A DNA stretch of 36,995 nucleotides, taken from positions 1 through 36,995 of the forward strand of contig JACVCH010000026.1 in NCBI GenBank assembly GCA_016742175.1. Direction: 5' to 3'. The position numbers and the translations under genes are program-made. Positions 24,988-33,512 of this stretch are shown in pieces (positions within the stretch are counted from its first letter, which is position 1; each line of letters begins with the position of its first letter). Below the pieces are notes generated by a model. It did no database searches, was not told the origin of the DNA, and saw only the letters and a list, made by a program, of their open reading frames with translations. The stretch comes from Rhizobiaceae bacterium. GTDB taxonomy: Bacteria; Pseudomonadota; Alphaproteobacteria; Rhizobiales; Rhizobiaceae.

Positions 24988-25584
24988 TCAGCCCGCCAGA
25001 TCGTCCGTGGTGCAGACAATCGCGAAGCGGTCGGCGAGCATAGCGAGCTCGGCGCGGTGGAGATCGTCGGCCGTCAGCACTTCGCCTTCGGCACCGGGAA
25101 CCGGCAGGTCGCGGGTGGCGGAGGCGTCGGAGACGACGACGGTCTGGAAGCCGAGATCGAGCGCGGCGCGGGCCGTCGACGAGACGCACATATGCGTCAT
25201 GAAGCCGGTGAGGACGAGGCGCTTGCGGCCGGTCGCGTCGAGCACATCCTTCAAGTTGGTGCCGGCGAAGGCGTTGGGCAGGCCCTTTTCGACGACCGTT
25301 TCGCCGTCCGTCGCCGCGGCTTCATCGGCGAGCGCGAAGGAGGTGGTCGCGGGATCGAAGAGGCCGCCGGCCTTGCCCTTGTGCTGGACATGGATGACGG
25401 GCGTGCCGGCGGCGCGGGCCTTGTCCAGAAGGCGGGCGATGTTCGACAGCGCGGGTGCTGCGCCCGGCAGGGGCAGCTTGCCGTCGACATATTCGCGCTG
25501 CGCGTCGATGACGACGAGCGCGGTTTCGGAGAGAGCGGGCGGCGTCAGGTTGGCGCCAGCGAGTTCGAGCAGGGTCTTTGCCAT
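24988..25584 (-). CDS. Cysteine hydrolase, isochorismatase-like family
   Basis: A 198-residue single-domain alpha/beta hydrolase of the isochorismatase-like group. The triad can be placed: D27 in VVIDAQREY, K100 in VVEKGLPNAF and the nucleophile C133 in FMTHMCVSSTARAA. GTPVIHVQHKG and a C-terminal ELAMLADRFAIV complete the fold. Relatives include nicotinamidase, N-carbamoylsarcosine amidase and many unassigned amidases; the sequence does not choose between them. The ATG at 25584 starts one base after the glyQ stop, so the two are translated together. An in-frame ATG at 25617 would overlap glyQ and is less likely. Confidence 0.85.
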   Translation of the reverse strand: MAKTLLELAGANLTPPALSETALVVIDAQREYVDGKLPLPGAAPALSNIARLLDKARAAGTPVIHVQHKGKAGGLFDPATTSFALADEAAATDGETVVEKGLPNAFAGTNLKDVLDATGRKRLVLTGFMTHMCVSSTARAALDLGFQTVVVSDASATRDLPVPGAEGEVLTADDLHRAELAMLADRFAIVCTTDDLAG

Positions 25585-25585
25585 C

Positions 25586-26536
25586 TTATGCAATTTCCAA
25601 TTTGAGATTGGCGCCACCGGCGTCGGTCAGGAGAAACGCCTCGCCGCAGGCCTTGGCCAGATTGCGCACGCGCAGGATGTAGCTCTGGCGCTCGGTGACG
25701 GAGATCACGCCGCGCGCATCCAGAAGGTTGAAGACGTGGGAGGCCTTGATGGTCTGGTCGTAGGCCGGCAGCACCATCTTGTGGAGGGTCGTATTGTCGC
25801 CCGCCTTCGGCGCACCGGCGTCGAGCAGAGCCCGGCACTCGGCCTCGGCATCCTCGAAATGCTTGAACAGCATCGCGGTGTTGGCGTGCTCGAAATTGTG
25901 GCGCGAATATTCCTGCTCGGCCTGCAGGAAGACGTCGCCATAGGTGACCTTCTCGGCGCCTTCGCGGCCGTTGAAGTTCAAATCGTAGACGTTGTCAACG
26001 CCCTGGACATACATGGCGAGGCGTTCGAGACCGTAGGTCAGTTCGCCGGAGACGGGCGCGCATTCGATGCCGCAGACCTGCTGGAAATAGGTGAACTGCG
26101 AGACTTCCATGCCGTCGCACCAGCATTCCCAGCCGAGGCCCCAGGCGCCGAGCGTCGGGCTTTCCCAATCGTCCTCGACGAAGCGGATGTCGTGGACGAG
26201 CGGGTCGAGGCCGATGGCCTGGAGCGAGCCGAGATAGAGCTCCTGCAGGTTCGACGGGTTCGGCTTCAGGATCACCTGATACTGGTAATAGTGCTGCAGG
26301 CGGTTGGGGTTTTCGCCGTAGCGCCCGTCCTTCGGGCGGCGCGAAGGCTGGACATAGGCCGCGTTCCACGGCTTCGGACCCAGCGAGCGCAGGGTCGTCG
26401 CCGGATGGAAGGTGCCCGCGCCGACTTCCATGTCGTAGGGCTGCAGGACGACGCAGCCATAGTCGGCCCAATAGTTGTGGAGAGCCAGGATGAGCCCCTG
26501 GAAGGAGCGCGAGGGGTGCATGTGGGGCGCGGTCAT
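25586..26536 (-). CDS. glyQ: Glycine-tRNA ligase alpha subunit
   Basis: A 316-residue class II synthetase alpha subunit that activates glycine. [37 protein letters not shown] holds motif 1 and [39 protein letters not shown]-type wording holds motif 2. [35 protein letters not shown] and [11 protein letters not shown] (motif 3) follow. The ATG at 26536 is preceded by GAAGAG; an extended frame to 26668 adds residues foreign to the family. It is first in a minus-strand run: glyQ, cysteine hydrolase, lemA, DUF2207, glyS. Confidence 0.97.
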   Translation of the reverse strand: MTAPHMHPSRSFQGLILALHNYWADYGCVVLQPYDMEVGAGTFHPATTLRSLGPKPWNAAYVQPSRRPKDGRYGENPNRLQHYYQYQVILKPNPSNLQELYLGSLQAIGLDPLVHDIRFVEDDWESPTLGAWGLGWECWCDGMEVSQFTYFQQVCGIECAPVSGELTYGLERLAMYVQGVDNVYDLNFNGREGAEKVTYGDVFLQAEQEYSRHNFEHANTAMLFKHFEDAEAECRALLDAGAPKAGDNTTLHKMVLPAYDQTIKASHVFNLLDARGVISVTERQSYILRVRNLAKACGEAFLLTDAGGANLKLEIA

Positions 26537-26671
26537 GAAACTCTTCGTATTCGCCAGCGTGATTGCGGTGAGGTCTACAGCATCGGGGCGGCGCACGTCC
26601 AGTTGATCGCGACGGCGCTTGCAAGTTGCGCCGGGTGCGTCAAATCTGGCGAGACCGACAGGAGACATCGC

Positions 26672-26959
26672 ATGAGAACGACATTTTTCGCGACCCTTGC
26701 CGCCGGCGTCATGATCGGCGGCGCGGTGCTGGCGCAGAATTTTCCGACCGGCGGCACCGACGGCTACCAGAACGATCCCGTGACGGGCTATCTGTGCGTG
26801 ACGCCGGCCTGCGACGTGGTGCGCCTGCCGGAGACGAACTGCGTGTGCTCGAAGACCAATCCGGCGGCGCGCGAATTGTCGGAGACGCGGCTGCAGTGCT
26901 CGATCCGGGAGAATGGGCAGTGGGTGCAGTGCCCGGTGCCGCCGCGGTATGGTGGGTGA
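26672..26959 (+). CDS. Small exported cysteine-containing protein of unknown function
   Basis: A 95-residue protein. The signal peptide [22 protein letters not shown] is likely cleaved near residue 21. The mature part has six cysteines (YLCV, PACD, NCVC with two, LQCS and VQCP), an even number suited to three disulphides in the periplasm. The end is [18 protein letters not shown] stands about seven bases before the ATG. It is divergent from glyQ and followed by a large inverted repeat. I do not recognise the family. Confidence 0.75.
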   Translation: MRTTFFATLAAGVMIGGAVLAQNFPTGGTDGYQNDPVTGYLCVTPACDVVRLPETNCVCSKTNPAARELSETRLQCSIRENGQWVQCPVPPRYGG

Positions 26960-27005
26960 GGTTGGGCGCGAGGTTGGGGCGGGCGAGCGAGCGGAGAGCG
27001 TATCG

Positions 27006-27125
27006 CATGGATTCCTGTGACAAGCACAGGAATGACGGCATCAAAGAGGATGCCAGCCCGAAAAGTTGAAGTTTCGCGCGAAAATCTCCGGGCCGTCATT
27101 CCTGTGCTTGTCACAGGAATCCATG
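27006..27125. repeat. Large inverted repeat, family D (34-bp perfect arms)
   Basis: Bases 27006-27039 are the exact reverse complement of 27092-27125, with a 52-base spacer. Each arm contains CCTGTGACAAGCACAGG, itself a hairpin. The element fills most of the 206-bp gap between the small exported protein and the TPR-LysM gene, and could act as a terminator for both. Arm sequence CATTCCTGTGCTTGTCACAG is of a kind I associate with dispersed rhizobial repeats, from memory. Confidence 0.9.
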
Positions 27126-27165
27126 CCTCGAATTATCAACCCCACTGTGTTTCCGAGCGCCACTC

Positions 27166-29169
27166 TCAATTCTGCGGCAAAACCAAAGTCTGGCCGGGGC
27201 GAAGCAGGTTCGGGTTGCCGCGCAAATCCGGGTTGAGGTCGAGGATTTCGCGGTAGCGGTTGCCGTCGCCGAGGCGTTCGCGCGCGATGTCCCATAGCGA
27301 TTGGCCGGGGCCGACCGCATGGGTTGCCTCGGCGGGAGCCGGGGCGACAGGGGCGGTGGTGGCGACCTGGGCGGCGGGTGCTTCGGGCTCGGCCGGCGCT
27401 TCGGGTTCGGGCGCGAGGCTGGCGAAATCCTGTTCGGCTTCCGGCTCGGCGGCGGCCTCGACGAGGCCTTCGCGCAGCTTGCGATTGATGTCCTCGAGCA
27501 GGTCTTCTTCCGGCTCGAGATCGCGCGCGTGGCTCCACTGGAACGTCGCTTCGAGGCGGCGGCCGACCTTCCAGTAGGCGTCGCCCAGATGATCGTTCAG
27601 GATCGGATCGCTCGGCATCAGGCTGACGGCGCGTTCGAGTTCGGTCACCGCCTCCTCGTAGCGGCCGAGGCGGTAATAGGCCCAGCCGAGCGAATCGACG
27701 ATGTGACCGTCGCTCGGGCGCAGATCGACGGCCTTCTGGATCAGGGCGAGCCCCTCCTCCAGGTTCATGTTCATGTCGACCCAGGAATAGCCGAGATAGT
27801 TCAGGACCTGCGGATGGTCTGGGTAGAGTTCGAGCGCCTGGTTGAAGTTCGGCTCGGCCTTGTCCCACTGCTTGATGCGCTCATAGGCGATGCCGCGCTG
27901 GTAGTAGAGGTTCCAGTCGGCCTCCTCGGGGGTGTCGATGCGGGCGACGGCGCGGTCATAGACCTCCGCGGCCTCCGCGAACTTCTGCTGCGAGGCGTAG
28001 ACGCCGCCGAGCGCGAGATAGGCGCGGCGATCGTCGGGTGCGGCGTCGAGCAAGGGTTCCAGATGCTCCACCGCCTCGTCGTGACGGTCGAGATCGGCGA
28101 GGTTCAGACCGACCTGCAGTTCGGAGACCTGCCGGATCGGCGAAGCTTCGGGAATGCGGCCGTAGATCTCGATCGCTTCTTCCGCGTTGCGCTGCATTTC
28201 GGCGATGCCGCCAAGCTGCAGGAGCACGGCGTCGCTGGCCGGCTGCAGCGCCAGCGCATAGTGCAGATAGAGCCGCACGAAGGCTTCGCCGCCGCCGCGA
28301 TTGAGCGCGGTGGAGAGATTGAGCAGGATTTCCGACGCGCCGGCCTCGGTGCCGGCGACGAGCGGCGCAATCTCCGCATCGCCCTCGATCGCCTCGCGCA
28401 GGGCGACGACCGTCACGCGGTCGGGCGCAAGTTCGTCGGCCTTGGCCAGGATGTTGAGCGCGGTGTCCTTGTCGCCGTTCGCAGCGCGGAAACGGGCGTA
28501 GGCCTCGTGGGCGCGCAGGAACACTTCGGGAGCGGCGCCGCCGGCTTCGAGGCTGACGGTCGCCGCCGAAAACGCCTGTTCGGCAACGTCGTCGCGGCCG
28601 GCTTCGGCCGCAATCAGCGCGCGGTGATAGTCGACGAAGAGCGCATACCAGGGCGGTCCCTCGACGCCGTCCAGGCGGGCGAGAGCGGCGTCCGCGTCGC
28701 CCATGCCGACTTCGATCCATGCGCGCATGATGGAGGTGATGAGCCGGTCGAGATCGGATTCCTGCTCGAATTCGAGCAGTCCGAGCGCCTCTTCGCCCTC
28801 ATCCGAACGGATGGCATCGACCGCGAGCGCCAGCTTGGAGAAGCGCTCGATGTCGGGCACTTCGCGCAGATCCTCGGCGAGCGGCAGCGCTTCCTCGAAA
28901 TCGCCGCGCGAGATCAGGAGCATCATCAGGCTCTGCTGGATCGCCTCGTCGGTGGGGCTGAAGGACAGCGCGCGCTGGTAATAGGCGATGGCGCGGTCGA
29001 CGTCGTTGTCGACCTCGGCCGCGCGCGCGGCGAGATAGGCGCCGGAGAAGGAGTTGACGCTGATTCGGTCCTGCGCCGCGGCGTCGTCCTGCGCGAAGGC
29101 GGGGACGGCGGCTGACAGCCCCAATGCAAGTGCAAGAGCTGCAAGGACTTTATCGGTGGAGCGCGGCAT
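27166..29169 (-). CDS. Exported tetratricopeptide-repeat protein with C-terminal LysM domain
   Basis: A 667-residue protein. A signal peptide (MPRSTDKVLAALALALGLSAAVPAFAQ) is followed by many TPR units across about residues 40-570. The clearest units include AIAYYQRALSFSPTD, WNLYYQRGIAYERIKQWDKAEPNFNQALELYPDHPQVLNYLGYSWV and IVDSLGWAYYRLGRYEEAVTELERAV. A proline/alanine/glutamate linker (about 570-615) leads to a LysM module (GPGQSLWDIARERLGDGNRYREI...LRPGQTLVLP) at the very end, which binds peptidoglycan. It is therefore likely a periplasmic scaffold held at the cell wall. TPR genes beside ispB and ispE are a common alphaproteobacterial arrangement. No specific partner can be named. Confidence 0.88.
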   Translation of the reverse strand: MPRSTDKVLAALALALGLSAAVPAFAQDDAAAQDRISVNSFSGAYLAARAAEVDNDVDRAIAYYQRALSFSPTDEAIQQSLMMLLISRGDFEEALPLAEDLREVPDIERFSKLALAVDAIRSDEGEEALGLLEFEQESDLDRLITSIMRAWIEVGMGDADAALARLDGVEGPPWYALFVDYHRALIAAEAGRDDVAEQAFSAATVSLEAGGAAPEVFLRAHEAYARFRAANGDKDTALNILAKADELAPDRVTVVALREAIEGDAEIAPLVAGTEAGASEILLNLSTALNRGGGEAFVRLYLHYALALQPASDAVLLQLGGIAEMQRNAEEAIEIYGRIPEASPIRQVSELQVGLNLADLDRHDEAVEHLEPLLDAAPDDRRAYLALGGVYASQQKFAEAAEVYDRAVARIDTPEEADWNLYYQRGIAYERIKQWDKAEPNFNQALELYPDHPQVLNYLGYSWVDMNMNLEEGLALIQKAVDLRPSDGHIVDSLGWAYYRLGRYEEAVTELERAVSLMPSDPILNDHLGDAYWKVGRRLEATFQWSHARDLEPEEDLLEDINRKLREGLVEAAAEPEAEQDFASLAPEPEAPAEPEAPAAQVATTAPVAPAPAEATHAVGPGQSLWDIARERLGDGNRYREILDLNPDLRGNPNLLRPGQTLVLPQN

Positions 29170-29283
29170 CGCTTCCCTTCCTGATCGATTGGCCCGAACG
29201 ATGGGCTAGGCGTTCATGCAAAGCATGGCCTTTTTGGGGTCGCGCTTCAATCGTCCGGATTTCACGTTCCGGTCAAACGGACG

Positions 29284-30300
29284 TCAGGACACGCGGCTGA
29301 TGCAGAAGTCGATCACGTCGACCAGCGCGCGCTTTTGCGCGCTGTCGGGAAGCGGCGCGAGCGCGTCGCGGGCGATGGCGCCGAAATGGCGGGCGCGGGC
29401 GATCGTATCGTTGATGGCGCCATACTTCACCATCAGGCCGCGGGCCTTTTCGAGCGCGGCGTCGTCGCTCTCGGCATTCTCGATGGCGCTCTTCCAGAAG
29501 GCGCGCTCGTCGGCCGTGCCGCGGCGGAAGCTCAGGATGACGGGCAGCGTCACCTTGCCCTCGCGGAAATCGTCGCCGACATTCTTGCCGAGGTCCTTGG
29601 CGTTGCCGCCATAGTCGAGCGCGTCGTCGACGAGCTGGAAGGCAAGGCCGAGATTGACGCCGTAGGAGCGCAGGGCCGCACGATCCGCCTTCGACGCGCC
29701 GGCGATGATGGGGCCGACTTCGGCGGCGGCGGAAAACAGCGCGGCGGTCTTCGCCTTGATGACGGCCAGATAGTCGTCCTCGGTGGTCTCGAGGTTTTTC
29801 GCGACGCCGAGCTGCATCACCTCGCCCTCGGCGATGACGGATGCGGCGGAGGACAGGACGTCGAGCGCATCGAGCGAGCCGACATCGACCATGACTCGGA
29901 AGGCCTGGCCGAGGAGATAGTCGCCGACGAGCACGCTCGCCTGGTTGCCCCAGATCATGCGCGCGGTGCTCCTGCCGCGGCGCAGCGCGCTCTCGTCCAC
30001 GACGTCGTCATGGAGCAGCGTGGCGGTGTGCATGAACTCGACCGCCATGGCGAGCTTGACGTGACCGTCGCCGGCATAGTCGAACATCTGCGCGGCGGCG
30101 AGCGTCATCATCGGCCGCAGGCGCTTGCCGCCGGACGAGATCAAATGGTTGGCGATCTGCGGGATCATCTCGACATTGGAGCCGGCCTTGGCGAGGATCA
30201 GTTCGTTCACCTTGGCCATATCGGCGCGCGTGATCTCCAGGAGCGCATCGATCGATGCCGTGTCCTGGCGCGTGCTGCCGATGTTCACTACTACGCTCAA
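29284..30300 (-). CDS. ispB: Polyprenyl (octa-/decaprenyl) diphosphate synthase
   Basis: A 338-residue trans-isoprenyl diphosphate synthase that builds the ubiquinone side chain. The first aspartate-rich motif is DDVVD at residues 98-102 within HTATLLHDDVVDE; the second is FQLVDDALDY near residue 210. GGKRLRPMM and GDYLLGQAF are also family marks. The start is taken as TTG at 30300, preceded by GGGAG with good spacing, giving MSVVVNIGS. An ATG at 30393 is possible but adds 31 residues foreign to the family. The chain length is likely C50 in this group of bacteria, by analogy. It is divergent from the DUF2007 gene. Confidence 0.93.
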   Translation of the reverse strand: MSVVVNIGSTRQDTASIDALLEITRADMAKVNELILAKAGSNVEMIPQIANHLISSGGKRLRPMMTLAAAQMFDYAGDGHVKLAMAVEFMHTATLLHDDVVDESALRRGRSTARMIWGNQASVLVGDYLLGQAFRVMVDVGSLDALDVLSSAASVIAEGEVMQLGVAKNLETTEDDYLAVIKAKTAALFSAAAEVGPIIAGASKADRAALRSYGVNLGLAFQLVDDALDYGGNAKDLGKNVGDDFREGKVTLPVILSFRRGTADERAFWKSAIENAESDDAALEKARGLMVKYGAINDTIARARHFGAIARDALAPLPDSAQKRALVDVIDFCISRVS

Positions 30301-30455
30301 AACCGTCTCCCAAGGGATCTGCCGTCCGGCCTGCCGGGTCGGCGCGGACCTTATGGCGACGCCTTGGTGCGGGCAAGAGGCGAATTGGCGCAATGCCGGG
30401 CTTTCAGGCGTGCTTTCAGGTCGTTACATAGTTGCTGGCAAGTCGAAAGGAAGCC

Positions 30456-30677
30456 ATGAAGGAACTAATGCGCACAAACGATATCGTCCTCATCTCCTTC
30501 GTGGAGACGCTGCTGCGCGATGCCGATATCGATTTCTTCGTCGCCGACGAGAACATGAGCATTCTCGAAGGCTCGCTCGGCATCCTGCCGCGCCGGGTGA
30601 TGGTGGTCGATGACGATTTCGCGCAGGCGCGCCGCGTGCTTTCCGACGCCGGCATCGTGGACGAACTGAAGCCGTGA
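30456..30677 (+). CDS. DUF2007 family small protein
   Basis: A 73-residue protein of the DUF2007 (putative signal-transducing) family. It shows MRTNDIVLISFVETLLRDADIDFFVADENMSILEGSLGILPRRVMV and a C-terminal DDFAQARRVLSDAGI. The fold is small and alpha/beta, resembling PII-like or ferredoxin folds; no biochemical role is known. AAGGAAG precedes the ATG. The stop overlaps the next gene's GTG in GTGA, so the two are coupled. Confidence 0.88.
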   Translation: MKELMRTNDIVLISFVETLLRDADIDFFVADENMSILEGSLGILPRRVMVVDDDFAQARRVLSDAGIVDELKP

Positions 30678-31438
30678 CATCGCAGACGGTCGACGCGTTT
30701 CACCGCGGGCGGTTTCATCTGGTGCAGCCGGCGGATCGCGGCCATCGCGCCGGGCTCGATGCCATGCTGCTCGCCGCCGCCGTGCCGGACGGCTTTGCAG
30801 GGCGCGTCGCCGACCTTGGCGCGGGCGCCGGCGCGGCCGGGCTGGCGGTATTGGCGCGATGTCCCGACGCCAAAGCGCTGCTCGTCGAGCGGGAACCGAG
30901 CATGGCGGGTTTCGCGCGGGCGACGCTGGAGTTGGCGGAGAATTCGGCGCTTGCGGGTCGCGCTGACGTTCTGGAGGCCGACGTGACGTTGCGCGGCAAG
31001 GCGCGGATCGCGGCCGGGCTCTCCGACAATTGCTGCGACTTCGCCATCATGAACCCGCCCTATAACGATGCCGCGGACCGGGCTTCACCGGACGCGCTGC
31101 GCAAGGCGGCTCATGTGATGACGGACGGGCTGTTCGAGGAATGGGTGCGCACGGCGGCGGCGATCGTGCGGCCGCGCGGGGGGCTTGCGATCATCGCCCG
31201 CCCGGCGTCGCTCGGTGCGATGCTGGCGGCGATCGAGGGCCGGTTCGGCAGCGCGGAACTGATGGCCATTCACCCACGGCCCGGCAAGGCGGCGATCCGC
31301 ATCGTGCTGCGCGCCCGGCGGGGACAGCGGGGCGCGCTCGCGATCCTGCCGGCGTTGACGCTGCATGGCGCGACGGGCAACGGCTTTTCGGCCGAGGCGG
31401 ATGCGGCGATCAACGGCGAACGCGCGCTTTTCGCCTGA
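30674..31438 (+). CDS. SAM-dependent N6-adenine methyltransferase, TrmN6-like
   Basis: A 254-residue class I methyltransferase. The SAM-binding loop is DLGAGAGAAG (47-56), followed by the acidic VERE at 71-74. The catalytic NPPY motif (127-130) marks adenine-N6 or glutamine-N5 methylation. QPADRGHRAGLDAMLLAA at the N-terminus is typical of TrmN6, which methylates A37 of tRNA1(Val), so that is the best guess. The start is GTG at 30674, overlapping the DUF2007 stop. A pair of DUF2007 and this methyltransferase next to ispB is common in related genomes, as far as I recall. Confidence 0.87.
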   Translation: MTSQTVDAFHRGRFHLVQPADRGHRAGLDAMLLAAAVPDGFAGRVADLGAGAGAAGLAVLARCPDAKALLVEREPSMAGFARATLELAENSALAGRADVLEADVTLRGKARIAAGLSDNCCDFAIMNPPYNDAADRASPDALRKAAHVMTDGLFEEWVRTAAAIVRPRGGLAIIARPASLGAMLAAIEGRFGSAELMAIHPRPGKAAIRIVLRARRGQRGALAILPALTLHGATGNGFSAEADAAINGERALFA

Positions 31439-31526
31439 CGGGCGCATCCGTACGGCTCCCCATGCGTTGCATTGCGCAACCGCCCATCAGCCCTACATGG
31501 AGAGGGCAACAGGAGACCGACCGAAC

Positions 31527-32381
31527 GTGCGACGCCTCGTCAACAAGATCCTTCCGAAATCGCTGCGCTCCACCGCCGTCACCATTCCGGTGATCCGGCT
31601 GCATGGCGCGATCATGTCGGGTTCGAGCCCCCTTCGGCAGAACCTGTCGCTGGCGACGACGGCGGGGCTGATCGAGAAAGCGTTCGCCGTGCAGGATGCG
31701 CCGGCGGTCGCGATCTCGATCAATTCGCCGGGCGGCTCGCCCGTCCAGTCGCGGCTGATCTACAAGCGCATCCGCGACCTCGCGGCCGAAAAGAAGAAGA
31801 CCGTGCTGATCTTCGTCGAAGACGTGGCGGCGTCCGGCGGCTACATGATCGCCTGCGCCGGCGACGAGATATTCGCCGACCCCTCCTCCATCGTCGGCTC
31901 GATCGGCGTCGTCTCGGCCTCGTTCGGCTTCCAGGACCTGATCAAGAAGATCGGCGTCGAGCGGCGCGTGCATACGGCCGGGCAGAACAAGTCGGTGCTC
32001 GACCCGTTCAAGCCCGAGCGGCCGGAGGACATCGAAAAGCTGAAGGCGCTGCAGCTCGAGGTGCACGAGACCTTCATCGAGCTCGTGCGCGAGCGGCGCG
32101 GGTCGAAGCTTGCCGATCATCCCGACCTCTTCACCGGGCTTTTCTGGAGCGGGCGCGAGGGACTGGAACTCGGCCTCGTCGACCATCTCGGCGACATGCG
32201 GCAGGTGCTCAAGGACCGCTACGGCGAAAAGACGCGGATGCAGCTCATCACCATGCCGCGCGGGCTTTTCGGCCGCAAGCTCGGCCTTGGGGGGCTGAGC
32301 CAGGAGATCGCGCATTCGGCAGCGCAGGGCATCACTGACACGGCGAGCGAGCGGGCGCTCTGGAGCCGCTACGGGCTTTGA
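31527..32381 (+). CDS. S49 family peptidase (SohB/SppA-like)
   Basis: A 284-residue serine peptidase of the signal-peptide-peptidase family. The nucleophile S103 is in VEDVAASGGYMIAC, and the general base is probably K155 in HTAGQNKSVLDPF. INSPGGSP (65-72) and GSIGVVSASFGF are family motifs. It lacks a clear signal peptide or membrane helix, so it may be cytoplasmic or peripherally bound. The GTG at 31527 is chosen because AGGAG lies ten bases upstream and MRRLVNKILPKSLR matches the family start; an ATG at 31497 lacks such a site. It follows the methyltransferase on the same strand. Confidence 0.9.
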   Translation: MRRLVNKILPKSLRSTAVTIPVIRLHGAIMSGSSPLRQNLSLATTAGLIEKAFAVQDAPAVAISINSPGGSPVQSRLIYKRIRDLAAEKKKTVLIFVEDVAASGGYMIACAGDEIFADPSSIVGSIGVVSASFGFQDLIKKIGVERRVHTAGQNKSVLDPFKPERPEDIEKLKALQLEVHETFIELVRERRGSKLADHPDLFTGLFWSGREGLELGLVDHLGDMRQVLKDRYGEKTRMQLITMPRGLFGRKLGLGGLSQEIAHSAAQGITDTASERALWSRYGL

Positions 32382-32443
32382 TCGCGATCACGAAATTGCC
32401 TAGTATGTGTTCTGTCATGCCCATTGCGTGATGATCGGAGCGG

Positions 32444-32638
32444 ATGAACGCGATGCCCCAGCTACTCTTCTTCGCGGCCGTCGGCGCCGCTGCGGTGCTC
32501 GGCTACCGGCGCTTCGTCCGCGAGGCCGAGAAGATCACGGCGCGTGCGCGACGCAGCGAGAGCGAAGCGCGCACCGGCGCGATCGGCACGCTCGTCAAGG
32601 ACCCTGCGACCGGCGAGTACCGGGTTGCCAAGGACTGA
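32444..32638 (+). CDS. Small single-span membrane protein
   Basis: A 64-residue protein with one short hydrophobic stretch (LLFFAAVGAAAVLGYRRF) near the N-terminus. A basic/acidic helix (EAEKITARARRSESEA) follows, then LVKDPATGEYRVAKD. GGAG stands before the ATG. The TLVKDPxTGxYRVA ending is a recurring motif in short Hyphomicrobiales proteins upstream of ispE, as far as I recall; no function is known. It ends 19 bases before ispE and probably shares its transcript. Confidence 0.72.
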   Translation: MNAMPQLLFFAAVGAAAVLGYRRFVREAEKITARARRSESEARTGAIGTLVKDPATGEYRVAKD

Positions 32639-32657
32639 TCAGGACAGGGTGACCGTG

Positions 32658-33512
32658 ATGGAGCGCCTGCGCCTGCGCGCGCCGGCGAAGATCAACCTTG
32701 CGCTGCATGTGACCGGCAGGCGGGCGGATGGAAATCACCTGCTCGATTCGGTGGTCGTGTTCACGCGCTTCGGCGACGAACTGGAGATCGCCCCGGCGGC
32801 GGCGGACAGTTTCGAGGTCGAGGGGCCGTTTGCGAGAGGCGTTCCGACCGATGCGGGCAATCTCGTGATCAAGGCGCGCAATGCGGTTCGGGAGGCGCAT
32901 GGGGCGAGCGAGCCGCTGGCGTTGCGGCTGACGAAGAATTTACCGCCGGCTTCGGGCATCGGCGGCGGGTCGAGCGATGCGGCGGCTTGTCTTGCTGGGA
33001 TGTCCGGCGACGATCGGTTGGCGGAGATCGGGCTGAAGCTCGGCGCGGACTTGCCGATGTGCCTTGCGGCGGAACCTTTGCGCGCGCGCGGGATCGGGGA
33101 GCGGATCGAGATTCTGCCGGAGTTTCCCGCGCTTTCGCTGGTGCTGGCCAATCCGGGCGTCGAGGTGCCGACGTCCGAAATCTTCCGCCGCCTGCCCTCG
33201 CCCGACAATGCGCCATTGCCGGATGGTCCGGGCAGCGACGTGGTTGGATGGCTGCGGGCAACGCGCAACGATCTGCAGGCGCCGGCCATTGCCTATGCGC
33301 CGGAGATCGGCGAATGCCTCGCCATGCTGGAGCGTTCCGGCGCGGCCTTTGCGCGGATGTCGGGGTCGGGCGCAACGTGTTTCGGGGTGTTTTCAGACGA
33401 TGACGCGGCCGAGCGGGCGGCGGAACGAATGCGGGCCGAGAAGGGTTCGTGGTTCGTGGTCGCCACGCAAAGCCATGCCTCGGGAAGTTTCAGGAGACGG
33501 ATCGAACCATGA
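32658..33512 (+). CDS. ispE: 4-diphosphocytidyl-2-C-methyl-D-erythritol kinase
   Basis: A 284-residue GHMP kinase of the non-mevalonate (MEP) pathway, phosphorylating the 2-hydroxyl of CDP-methylerythritol. The N-terminal APAKINLALHVTGRRADGNHLLDSVV carries K11. The ATP loop LPPASGIGGGSSDAA lies at about 95-109, and MSGSGATCFGVF near the C-terminus is the third GHMP motif. AGGACAGGG lies upstream; ATG at 32658 is taken, with GTG at 32649 or 32655 as alternatives. The stop overlaps moaB in ATGA. It supplies isoprenoid units that the ispB and ubiA products later use. Confidence 0.95.
   Translation: MERLRLRAPAKINLALHVTGRRADGNHLLDSVVVFTRFGDELEIAPAAADSFEVEGPFARGVPTDAGNLVIKARNAVREAHGASEPLALRLTKNLPPASGIGGGSSDAAACLAGMSGDDRLAEIGLKLGADLPMCLAAEPLRARGIGERIEILPEFPALSLVLANPGVEVPTSEIFRRLPSPDNAPLPDGPGSDVVGWLRATRNDLQAPAIAYAPEIGECLAMLERSGAAFARMSGSGATCFGVFSDDDAAERAAERMRAEKGSWFVVATQSHASGSFRRRIEP

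Noticed and set aside
24890-26671. A 689-codon plus-strand frame that continues into the six-cysteine protein
   Set aside because: Only the last 95 codons have a start with ribosome-binding site and signal peptide; the rest is opposite glyQ and the hydrolase.
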